This document shows, in pieces, positions 57,079 through 64,000 of a stretch of DNA of 64,000 bases (position 1 is its first letter; every line of letters starts with the position of its first letter). Below the pieces are notes generated by a model. That model was given only the letters and a program-made list of their open reading frames with translations. It had not been told where the DNA came from and did not search any database. Both the position numbers and the translations under genes were made by a program. The DNA is from Bacteroidales bacterium UBA4116 (GTDB taxonomy: Bacteria; Bacteroidota; Bacteroidia; Bacteroidales; Tannerellaceae), in assembly GCA_002381645.1 (NCBI GenBank), contig DFXE01000010.1:525191-589190 (forward strand). The letters are read 5' to 3'.

Positions 57079-57103
57079 GTTTGCCTGTCCCGGTATATCT
57101 CTT

Positions 57104-58042
57104 TCAGGATTTAACCTTTATCAATATTTTCCCGTTTGTTTTTCCTTCGAGGCTTAGTTGATGTACTTCGGCCAGTTTCTCTAATGGAAAGGTTTGAGTA
57201 ATATTGATTTTTATTGTGCTGTTATCTATCAAGGCCGCTATCTGTTTGAGGGCTTCGCTGTCGGGATGTACCCACATGGCAGATGAGCGTATATTTCTCT
57301 TTGCAGCCAGTTGCGGGTTGGCGGGGACAACTGATGAAATAATTGTGCCTCCGTCATGGATATAATCCAGCAATCCATCCATGTAATGCTGATCGGCTGC
57401 AACAAGATTAAATATTGCGTCTACTTTATTGCTTAGTCCGCTTTCAATTCCCTTCCGGTAGTCGATGGCTTCATCTGCGCCGAACGACCTGATCTGGTCA
57501 AGATTCTCGGCCCCCGAGGTTCCGATGACATGTGCTCCTTTCCACTTGGCTAATTGTACGGCATAGTTTCCCACACCGCCCGAAGCGTTATTTATGAGTA
57601 TCCTCTGTCCCGGTTGCAGGTTGATATGTTCAAATAGTCCTTGCCATGCGGTTAGGGATGCCAAAGGTACGGCGGCAGCTTCTTCTAAGGATATGCTTTC
57701 GGGTGCATGAGCCAGATAGGCCGCCTCTGTGGCAACGTATTCGGCAGCGGCGCCATTTTTAGTATAGTCGAGGAAGCCGAATACTTTATCCCCCTCTTTA
57801 AGTGTGTTTACTTCCGCACCTGTTTTCACAATTACTCCGCTTACATCTGAACACAGGGAGAAAGGGAACTGAAGCGGAGCTCTTTCTTTCAATATCCCCC
57901 TGACCAATAAACTGTCGAGTGGGTTGAATGATGTGGCATATACCTGTATGAGTACCTGTGTAGGTGTAATTTCAGGCATGGGGGCATCTTCGAAAGTTAT
58001 TACTTCCGGGGCGCCGTACTGATGGATTCTGACTGATTTCAT
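57104..58042 (-). CDS. Zinc-independent MDR-family NADPH:quinone-type oxidoreductase
   Basis: The 312-residue protein has the GroES-like fold at the start (VRIHQYGAPEVITFEDAPMPEITPTQVLIQVYATSFNPLD) and the nucleotide-binding motif ASGGVGNYAVQLAKWKGAHVIG (about residues 155-175). The zinc-ligand cysteines of alcohol dehydrogenases are absent, as in quinone reductases. It follows the MBL-fold gene on the minus strand by 18 bases and probably forms an operon with it and the cupin gene. Confidence 0.92.
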   Translation of the reverse strand: MKSVRIHQYGAPEVITFEDAPMPEITPTQVLIQVYATSFNPLDSLLVRGILKERAPLQFPFSLCSDVSGVIVKTGAEVNTLKEGDKVFGFLDYTKNGAAAEYVATEAAYLAHAPESISLEEAAAVPLASLTAWQGLFEHINLQPGQRILINNASGGVGNYAVQLAKWKGAHVIGTSGAENLDQIRSFGADEAIDYRKGIESGLSNKVDAIFNLVAADQHYMDGLLDYIHDGGTIISSVVPANPQLAAKRNIRSSAMWVHPDSEALKQIAALIDNSTIKINITQTFPLEKLAEVHQLSLEGKTNGKILIKVKS

Positions 58043-58059
58043 ATTCTATTGTTAATAAA

Positions 58060-58980
58060 TTATTGATTTGACTTTGCTGCTTTTGCTCCACCCCACAGTG
58101 AACCGGGATTTACCCTGTCGGGATATAGCTCCAACATACTATTATACAATTCAAGTACTGTTTTTGTTTTAGAGTTGAGCCGTTCAAAGTCGAGTAAGTA
58201 ATCGCGGGTGGCTTTGATATTTGAGGGGCTGTCCTCGTTCTCAGGTACTTTATGTCCGGCCACTACAAAACGGGGACGGAGTGATTCTATTTTATCCAGC
58301 GCGGCTATCCATTCGCGCCTGGTTTCCGGGGTAGTCTCTTTCAGATAAGGGTGGATGCCATTGTAAACGATATCGCCTGCAACGACTAGACCTATTGAGG
58401 GAACATACAGATAGGTCGTGTTACCCGTATCGGAGAAGCCTATGTTTTCCACAATCAGTTTATGTCCTTCGATTTCTAATTCGTTACCTTGTATGGCTTC
58501 GGGCATGGCAAATTCCTGGGGTATGTTTCCCGGAAAGAGTTTGTCCCACAAATTGGCAATATACTCTTTATCTATCTCTTTGGGAATGTCTTCTATTACA
58601 GCCGGAAGTGCTACTACTTTTGCCTGTGGGAAATGGTTGGTGACAAGCTTCGCGCCGTAAATGTGGTCGGCATGGGCATGTGTCAGATAGATTGCTTTCA
58701 GGTTTTTGCCGCTTTCATATAGCCAGTGAACTAACTGGTTGGTCTGGTCGACTGTCAGAAATACATCTACCAGTATGGCGTCTGTTTCTCCGTAGATAAG
58801 GGTGGCTGTATTGGCAACCCATCTTAATTCTTCGTTGCCGGCAGGCATATTGGCATCCTGCGTGGCACTGCTTCTTTTAATGGTAAAGACTTTCCAGTTT
58901 AAGGGCTTTGCATCGTTTTGTGCATTTATTGTTGACATACTGCATAATATAAGGATAATGATACTTTCTTTTAATTTCAT
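58060..58980 (-). CDS. Exported MBL-fold metallo-hydrolase
   Basis: The 306-residue protein has a signal peptide (IIILILCSMSTINA) and a metallo-beta-lactamase fold: YLTHAHADHIYG (HxHxDH metal site), NIGFSDTGNTTYLYVPSIGLVVAGDIVYNG and a final FVVAGHKV. It resembles the QuiP/SdsA-like MBL hydrolases, but the substrate is unknown. It lies between the cupin gene (19 bases upstream) and the MDR oxidoreductase gene, all on the minus strand, and the HxlR regulator is divergent from the group. Confidence 0.88.
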   Translation of the reverse strand: MKLKESIIILILCSMSTINAQNDAKPLNWKVFTIKRSSATQDANMPAGNEELRWVANTATLIYGETDAILVDVFLTVDQTNQLVHWLYESGKNLKAIYLTHAHADHIYGAKLVTNHFPQAKVVALPAVIEDIPKEIDKEYIANLWDKLFPGNIPQEFAMPEAIQGNELEIEGHKLIVENIGFSDTGNTTYLYVPSIGLVVAGDIVYNGIHPYLKETTPETRREWIAALDKIESLRPRFVVAGHKVPENEDSPSNIKATRDYLLDFERLNSKTKTVLELYNSMLELYPDRVNPGSLWGGAKAAKSNQ

Positions 58981-58999
58981 AATGTTTTGTTATCTGGGG

Positions 59000-59413
59000 T
59001 TACCACTTTTGTGCTTCTCTCACCATTACACCGTCATTATGGGTGGTTTCTTCCAGCGAACCTGCTTTTGCCTGTATACAGAGATATACCATTGATTCGT
59101 GGGAAGTATTACGCATAGAGCGTTTGCCTGCGGGTGCTACGCGGATAATACTTCCGCTGCTGATGGGGAAACTGGTATCATCTACCAGGAAATCTCCCTC
59201 ACCTGTCAGCACGATATAAATTTCTTCATTCTTTTTATGAAAGTGAAGAATGGGAATTTGGGTTTGGGGAGCCAGAGATGTTACCGAAATCTCTGCGCCG
59301 GTCGATTGAATACTCTCCCTTAGGAATAGTTTTCCCTGAAATTCTGCTATATTTCCTACATGGATGGCGGAGAAATTTACGCCTTCGACAGTTTTTTGAT
59401 TTGTTGATTCCAT
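59000..59413 (-). CDS. Small cupin-domain protein
   Basis: The 137-residue protein has a single cupin with the metal-site motif HFHKKNEEIYIVLTGEG (HxH...E) and the second motif region RVAPAGKRSMRN. Such cupins may be quercetin dioxygenase-like or isomerase-like, or just bind a small molecule. Its promoter lies in the gap shared with the divergent HxlR regulator, which contains two palindromic sites. The MBL-fold and MDR genes follow directly. Confidence 0.88.
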   Translation of the reverse strand: MESTNQKTVEGVNFSAIHVGNIAEFQGKLFLRESIQSTGAEISVTSLAPQTQIPILHFHKKNEEIYIVLTGEGDFLVDDTSFPISSGSIIRVAPAGKRSMRNTSHESMVYLCIQAKAGSLEETTHNDGVMVREAQKW

Positions 59414-59521
59414 TTTTGTTTCTTTTTATTTATAATAAGATACTTAGAACGCTTGTTACAGGTGTACTGCTTATATTTAGTTACCCGGTATTTTGTGATT
59501 CCTAAAACATTCTGTAACTTT

Positions 59522-59571
59522 GCTTGCAAAATGCAAGTGCAAATATAGAAACAAACTTGCAAAATGCAAGT
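59522..59571. promoter_or_regulatory. Paired HxlR-type operators
   Basis: Two copies of a 17-bp palindrome, CTTGC-AAAAT-GCAAG with flanks, lie at 59522-59538 and 59555-59571. Their spacing of 33 bases is about three helical turns, so a regulator would bind both on the same face of the DNA. They sit between the divergent cupin gene and HxlR gene, the second copy ending 17 bases before the HxlR start. This suggests autoregulation and control of the cupin-MBL-MDR operon. Confidence 0.75.
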
Positions 59572-59588
59572 AATATTTGGTTTTATTT

Positions 59589-60005
59589 ATGGGCGTAAAG
59601 AAAAGATCGGATTGTTTATTTAGTTACTCTCTTGATATTTGGGGGGATAAGTGGTCTCTTTTAATTATCAGGGATATGATTTTCAGAGGGAAAAGTACGT
59701 ATGGTGATTTTTTAAAGTCTCCTGAGCGGATAGCGACAAATATTCTTGCAACTCGTTTGCAACAACTGGAAGAAAACGGGTTGATTGAAAAGACGGAACA
59801 TCCTGACAGTAAGGCTAAGAATTTATATAAACTGACTCCTAAGAGTATTGCGCTGGTTCCTGTTTTTGCGGAAATATTTCTCTGGGCAGAGAAGTATGAG
59901 CCTGTGCCTGAGGGGATGAATGAAAAAATGGGTGCTTTCAGGGAAGATAAGGAGGCGGCGGCGAAAGCTTTAATGGATAGGTTATTGGAGTTGGTCAAGT
60001 GTTAA
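59589..60005 (+). CDS. HxlR-family transcriptional regulator
   Basis: The protein (138 residues from MGVKKRSD) has the HxlR winged-helix pattern: SDCLFSYSLDIWGDKWSLLIIRDMIFRGKSTYGDFL, ERIATNILATRLQQLEENGLI and HPDSKAKNLYKLTPKS. A Cys lies near the start (about residue 9), the usual redox or electrophile sensor position. It faces the cupin-MBL-MDR operon across the two palindromes and almost certainly controls it. The ATG at 59589 is chosen; a TTG 12 bases upstream overlaps nothing else. Confidence 0.93.
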   Translation: MGVKKRSDCLFSYSLDIWGDKWSLLIIRDMIFRGKSTYGDFLKSPERIATNILATRLQQLEENGLIEKTEHPDSKAKNLYKLTPKSIALVPVFAEIFLWAEKYEPVPEGMNEKMGAFREDKEAAAKALMDRLLELVKC

Positions 60006-60676
60006 GTCTGTTTTGACGCCCACAAAATAAGCTGTTTCGTTATACACCAGTTGTTGGATGAATTGTTGACAGCTGTCCACACGCAGTTTTTCTTCAAATC
60101 CGGTTTCGGTATCCTATAGCACTATAGTAGGGTTGGTGGGCAAGTACGCCGTAGTCAAGACAAAGCAGGCTGTCCCTGCCGGGATTTATGAAATTAGGGT
60201 GATGTTGAGGTATTCTCTTTCGTGTTTTACGGTGAATTCCTTATTGAGTATGTTTACTAGGTGTTCTTCTACGGTTTCGTCTATGGCGGAGAAGGTTATC
60301 ACGTCTTAGGGCATTTCGGGATAGCGTAATGCGGTGCCTCCGATAAGGTGTTGGAGTTCTTCATACCTGTCGTCGGTGGTTCTTATAAAGGCTTTTTTAA
60401 CTTTGTTGGGCGTAAGGAATCTACCCTGATTACTTTATCGGCATACTCGGCGGTACTCTTTCCCCGTATCAGACTGATTTTATAGAATGTCCTTTTATTG
60501 TAAGGCATTACGGCTTCGTGCTTCCAGTTTTCGACGGTTTCAGCGAGGTCGAATACATTAAAGTGCCCTATTTCTTTGTTGATATCTGAAGGAAGCTAAC
60601 TGTTTATATCCGTCTCCCTTCGTTCGGCGATGTTTTCATAAAAGTCATGGAATGACCTTATTTTAACATTTTTCAT
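60006..60676 (-). pseudogene. Remnants of an AraC-type regulator and a second broken frame
   Basis: On the minus strand, 60676 to about 60413 reads as the N-terminus of an AraC-type regulator (MKNVKIRSFHDFYEN, later IGHFNVFDLAETVE, MPYNKRTFYKISLIRGKSTAEYADKV), interrupted by a TAG. There is no helix-turn-helix domain. Then a different frame (KKAFIRTTDDRYEELQHL, a TAA, DVITFSAIDETVEEHLVNIL, another stop) and a third piece ending near 60006 (ETGFEEKLRVDSCQQFIQQ) follow. I do not recognise the last two fragments. The region looks like several gene ends joined by deletions. Confidence 0.65.
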
Positions 60677-60884
60677 AGGAGAATATATTTGTAAAATTAA
60701 AATATAGAGAGTTTGCCTGTTTATTCAATGGCTTGGTGCTAATTTTTTATATTTATTCTACGCCTGCAACTTATCTTCATTTTGTATAGAACATTCTCCG
60801 TTTTGTATAGCTATCGATAGAATGTTACCTAGTACATTTGCATAAATGCTGAATTAACAGCGATATAACTTTAATAGTTGGTGT

Positions 60885-61787
60885 ATGAAAGATGGTAATA
60901 TAATAAAAATAAATACTGTTGAGGAATTTACAGCATTGTTAGGCTGCCCACCTGCCAATCACCCGTTAATCAGTGTTTGTCGCGTGTCGGAACTGAAAGC
61001 TTGTATACCTATTGGTAAACCCGTGCAACTCAATTTATATTTTATCGTCATAAAAGACAGAACCAACTGTACCGCAAAATACGGTTGGCGGGAATATGAT
61101 TTCGCAAGAGGACTAATGAGTTTTTTTGCTCCGGGACAAATGCACTTATGGAATGAACAGGCTGTCCAAACGAGCTCGTGGGGGTGGATGGTGGTGTTTC
61201 ACCCCGATTTTATCCGGAAATATGCTTTGGGAACGAAGATCAGTAAACTGAGATTCTTTTCGTATGAAACGAATGAGGCTCTGCATATTTCGGATGCAGA
61301 GAGGTTGCAGATTGAGGCGTTGATAGAAAGCATTGATAGTGAATATAAGCGGAGCATCGACGAGCATACCCAGGATATAATTGTGTCGCAGTTGGATGTA
61401 TTGCTGAATTATGCCGAACGGTTTTATACCCGCCAGTTCAGAACACGGAATAGTGTGGAAGCAGATATACTGACACGTTTTCAATCCATTCTCAATAAGC
61501 ATTTCGACAGTGATAAAGAAAGTATCATCACAGCAAAAGATATTGCTACCGAATTGGGCATGTCAACCCATTATCTGGGCGACTTGCTTCGTAATCTTAC
61601 GGGGATGAATACGCAACAGCATATTCATGCTTATCTGATTGAAAGAGCTAAGAGCCTGCTGTTAAACACCCAAATGACCGTCAATGAAATAGCTTTTTCG
61701 CTCGGATTTGAATATCCGCAATATTTCAGCCGTTTGTTTAAAAGTAAAACCGGACAAACGCCTGTTGAATTTCGTAACATGAATTAA
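60885..61787 (+). CDS. AraC-family regulator
   Basis: The 300-residue protein has an N-terminal sensor of the type also seen in the broken copy at 60413-60676 (FYIVIKDRTNCTAKYGWREYDFARGLMSFFAPGQMHLW). Its C-terminal double helix-turn-helix reads SIITAKDIATELGMSTHYLGDLLRNLTG and MTVNEIAFSLGFEYPQYFSRLFKSKTGQTPVEFR. It probably controls the metallophosphoesterase/NTF2-like genes 12 bases downstream, to which it is linked on the same strand. Confidence 0.93.
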   Translation: MKDGNIIKINTVEEFTALLGCPPANHPLISVCRVSELKACIPIGKPVQLNLYFIVIKDRTNCTAKYGWREYDFARGLMSFFAPGQMHLWNEQAVQTSSWGWMVVFHPDFIRKYALGTKISKLRFFSYETNEALHISDAERLQIEALIESIDSEYKRSIDEHTQDIIVSQLDVLLNYAERFYTRQFRTRNSVEADILTRFQSILNKHFDSDKESIITAKDIATELGMSTHYLGDLLRNLTGMNTQQHIHAYLIERAKSLLLNTQMTVNEIAFSLGFEYPQYFSRLFKSKTGQTPVEFRNMN

Positions 61788-61799
61788 ATAGATATCCGA

Positions 61800-62918
61800 A
61801 TGAAATATATTGGTATGATATTATTTTTAGTAGTAATACTTGCTTTGGTAGCCGGGGCAATTATTTACATGTCAAACAGATGTGCGTTATTTTTTCCGTC
61901 TATACCTAAAAAAGCATGGGTATGGGGATTTGTTGCCCTCTTTGCCATAGCCCTGCTTTGTATGACTGCTTTTGCTACCGTGGCGAACCCGATAGGGAAA
62001 GCTGTGTTTATTTTCGGAGGTCTAGCAATTTCGATATTCATCTTCTTTTTATTGTCGGTGATAGTGGTGGATTTACTGAATTTGGTTTTTCATTTTAAAC
62101 CTTCTGTCCGGGGAATGCTTTCAGTAGGTCTTGCAGTATTGCTTACAGCTTATGGGATATGGAATGCCTATACTATAAAAGTAAAAGAAATAACTATTCC
62201 CATAAAAGGGCTGACGCAGGAAATACGGGCGGTTCATATTACGGATGTACATTTAGGTAATTTCCGCGGCAAAAGAGAGGCCGATAAGATCGTCCGCAAG
62301 ATAAACGAACTAAATCCCGATGTGGTTTTTAATACCGGCGATATGTTCGACAGCAGGGCGCACTTTGGTGAGAATGAAGATGTTTTGGCAGCGTTCCGCA
62401 CGTTGGATATGCCTCACTATTTTGTTTATGGCAACCATGACCAGCATGTGGGTGTAGAGGATGTGATTAAACAATTGAAAAGTGCAAACGCTACTGTCCT
62501 TTTAAATGAGGTGGCTTATTTCAGGGAATTACAGATTATCGGACTCAATAATATGCTTGCCGACCGCAATACTTTCGATATGCACACTGCGGAAGATTCT
62601 GAAACAATTGAAGATGTATTGAACGAGCTGGAATTGAGAGAAGGCTCTCTGACAATCATACTGCACCATCGCCCGGACGGTGTGAAATATATGCAGGAGA
62701 AAAATGCCGGTTTACTCTTGGCGGGCCATACCCACGCGGGCCAGATTTTTCCGTTTACGTTTATTGCCAAACTGATGTTTGGTTATAACAGAGGGCTTTA
62801 TAGCTACAAAACCATGAATATTTATGTATCGGAAGGCAGTGGAACTATTTTCGCCCCTGTGCGTTTGGGAACGCGTAGCGAAATAACATTAATCAGGTTA
62901 ATTCCTAATGAACAGTAA
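61800..62918 (+). CDS. Membrane-anchored metallophosphoesterase
   Basis: The 372-residue protein has four to five membrane segments in its first about 125 residues. A calcineurin-like phosphoesterase domain with the full metal-ligand set follows: ITDVHLGN (DxH), NTGDMFDS (GD), YGNHDQ (GNHD) and AGHTHAGQIF (GHxH). The YkuE/YaeI-like family includes membrane-bound lipid phosphatases; here the active domain would face the cytoplasm or periplasm depending on topology. It starts 12 bases after the AraC gene and is followed 20 bases later by an NTF2-like gene. Confidence 0.92.
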   Translation: MKYIGMILFLVVILALVAGAIIYMSNRCALFFPSIPKKAWVWGFVALFAIALLCMTAFATVANPIGKAVFIFGGLAISIFIFFLLSVIVVDLLNLVFHFKPSVRGMLSVGLAVLLTAYGIWNAYTIKVKEITIPIKGLTQEIRAVHITDVHLGNFRGKREADKIVRKINELNPDVVFNTGDMFDSRAHFGENEDVLAAFRTLDMPHYFVYGNHDQHVGVEDVIKQLKSANATVLLNEVAYFRELQIIGLNNMLADRNTFDMHTAEDSETIEDVLNELELREGSLTIILHHRPDGVKYMQEKNAGLLLAGHTHAGQIFPFTFIAKLMFGYNRGLYSYKTMNIYVSEGSGTIFAPVRLGTRSEITLIRLIPNEQ

Positions 62919-62938
62919 CAATAAAAAAACAGATAAAA

Positions 62939-63346
62939 ATGGAAGCAAAAGAAATTGTACAAGCCTATTTTGAGGCTGTAACAGCAGGACGTTTTGAAGA
63001 TTTGTCCAAATACGAGTCGCCAGACTCCACCTATTGGATTTGCGGAGAGAATTCATGGCCGCTCGGCGGGTGGCAGACACCGGAAAGCAGGAATATGACA
63101 TTCAGTATAATACGGGAACGTTTTCCTAAAGGATTAACTATCACAGTCCGCTCCATAATAGCCGAAGGGAATAATGTAGCCGTACATGTAAACAATCATG
63201 CCGTGCGGGTGGACGGACGGATATACGATAATGAAATTGTTACCCTGATGAAGATTGAAAATGGGATTATCGTCGAATCACAGGAGTTTCTGGATACTAT
63301 TCACGTGAATGAATTGCTCTTTGGTGAGATGCTCGACGGACTATAA
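62939..63346 (+). CDS. NTF2-like/SnoaL-type protein
   Basis: The 135-residue protein has the NTF2-like pattern (EIVQAYFEAVTAGRFEDLSKY, MTFSIIRERFPKGLTITVRSIIAEGNNVAVHVNNHAVRVDG). It resembles small polyketide-cyclase-like or ligand-binding proteins of the phylum; function is not known. It ends the AraC - metallophosphoesterase transcript, and its last 46 bases overlap the end of the convergent AraC gene. Confidence 0.82.
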   Translation: MEAKEIVQAYFEAVTAGRFEDLSKYESPDSTYWICGENSWPLGGWQTPESRNMTFSIIRERFPKGLTITVRSIIAEGNNVAVHVNNHAVRVDGRIYDNEIVTLMKIENGIIVESQEFLDTIHVNELLFGEMLDGL

Positions 63347-64000
63347 CCAAAAAACTCTTTAAACGACGTAGAAAAATGAGAAAGATTTTCAAAACCAACC
63401 TCTAAATACACTTCCGACGGGCGCTGCTTTCTTTCCGTGATAAGGAAATGCGCCTGTTCCAGCCTGCGTTTCTGTAGCCATTTCTCGGGGGGAGTATTGT
63501 ATACTTTTATAAAATCCCTTCTGAATGTGGAGAGGCTTCTCCCGGTAAGGCGGGCAAACTGAACAAGCGGTACATTGTACACAAAATTCCTGTTCATAAA
63601 AGCTTCCAGGTCTATTTTGAAAGGCTCATTAAAATCAAAAAGAGCATTCTTCATTAACGGATTGCGTAAAAGCAATTCAATTGCTTCGGCAGTTTTAATC
63701 GTTGCTAAGGCTTCCGTCATTTGGGCGGGTTCTTCAAAATAAGGGGAAAGCGAAGCGAAATATCCCTTCAAAAAAGGATCGCCAGGCAGGTGAATAATTG
63801 AATCGCCCGTATAGACTCCCGTTGCTTTTATATCATTCTTCTTACTGTATAATTGCAGGGTATCCTGCATGAACAGAATATTGATAGACATAAACGGTTT
63901 ATCGGCATCCGGAAGTTTAACGGGTCGCACCAATTGATTCCTGCGGACAAAGCCTAAACTACCTTTAGGAAAAACTATCATACCGTTACTAGTATGGTAA
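63301..64000 (-). CDS. AraC-family regulator, 5' end outside window
   Basis: The minus-strand frame is open to the right edge (…YHTSNGMIVFPKG before the first Met at 63981), so the start lies beyond the window. The visible part has a sensor region (SLGFVRRNQLVR) and the C-terminal helix-turn-helix pair: VPLVQFARLTGRSLSTFRRDF and PSEVYLEVGFENLSHFSTSFKEFFGYSPSSI. Its 3' end overlaps that of the NTF2-like gene by 46 bases in antisense, with both reading frames plausible. Confidence 0.9.
   Translation of the reverse strand, partial: YHTSNGMIVFPKGSLGFVRRNQLVRPVKLPDADKPFMSINILFMQDTLQLYSKKNDIKATGVYTGDSIIHLPGDPFLKGYFASLSPYFEEPAQMTEALATIKTAEAIELLLRNPLMKNALFDFNEPFKIDLEAFMNRNFVYNVPLVQFARLTGRSLSTFRRDFIKVYNTPPEKWLQKRRLEQAHFLITERKQRPSEVYLEVGFENLSHFSTSFKEFFGYSPSSISPKSNSFT

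Overview
The window comes from a Bacteroidales genome (phylum Bacteroidota), most likely a Dysgonomonadaceae/Porphyromonadaceae-type organism. The grounds are: SusC/SusD-type glycan uptake genes, an ECF sigma/FecR pair feeding a TonB-dependent receptor with an STN domain, promoters of the Bacteroides type (TTTG then TAnnTTTG), a Rho factor with a very long charged insertion, C-terminal sorting domains of the type IX secretion kind on two exported proteins, and a tmRNA that encodes the tag GENNYALAA. The species cannot be fixed from the sequence alone.

Layout. 1-6631: end of a starch-type Sus locus (SusD, two SusE/F-like surface lipoproteins, a secreted GH13 amylase). 6763-9584: an RNA ligase gene, rtcB, with a possible tRNA-like structured RNA directly upstream on the same strand, divergent from a WYL-domain regulator. 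9705-11125: exported cyclophilin and two small proteins. 11200-16397 (minus): radA, radical SAM enzyme, glycosyltransferase and FAD-dependent oxidoreductase, tightly packed. 16512-20234: aspS, a Nif3-like protein and a zinc-ribbon coiled-coil protein. 20471-22711: SLC12-like transporter. 22900-26959: a palindrome-rich intergenic region, tilS and rho. 27074-30335: tRNA-Gly(GCC), about 1 kb of AT-rich DNA without genes, an exported Ig-like protein and two tRNA-Leu genes (CAG, GAG). 30350-38673 (minus): an ECF sigma - FecR - SusC - SusD - Gfo/Idh/MocA locus. 38868-44315: DUF937-like protein, yebC, pheT, trmD and an alpha/beta hydrolase. 44328-48012: a lipoprotein and a GH3 glycosidase. 48205-48601: tmRNA (ssrA).

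From the tmRNA to the right edge the character changes. A decayed tyrosine integrase lies immediately downstream of ssrA, a classic integration target. After it comes an accessory region of small redox, transport and regulatory genes: two HxlR and three intact AraC regulators, flavodoxin-fold reductase, aldo/keto reductase, quinone-oxidoreductase-like MDR, metallo-beta-lactamase-fold hydrolase, cupin and two NTF2-like proteins. It also holds several broken genes, a MITE-like element with IS-type ends, and clear palindromic operators in front of the HxlR genes.

The most interesting candidate system is the rtcB region: a predicted tRNA-mimicking RNA (8111-8211, minus strand) that would be transcribed ahead of the RNA ligase gene, opposite a WYL regulator. 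This resembles in logic the RNA-repair operons of proteobacteria, but with different parts. It is an inference from sequence and layout, not a demonstrated system.
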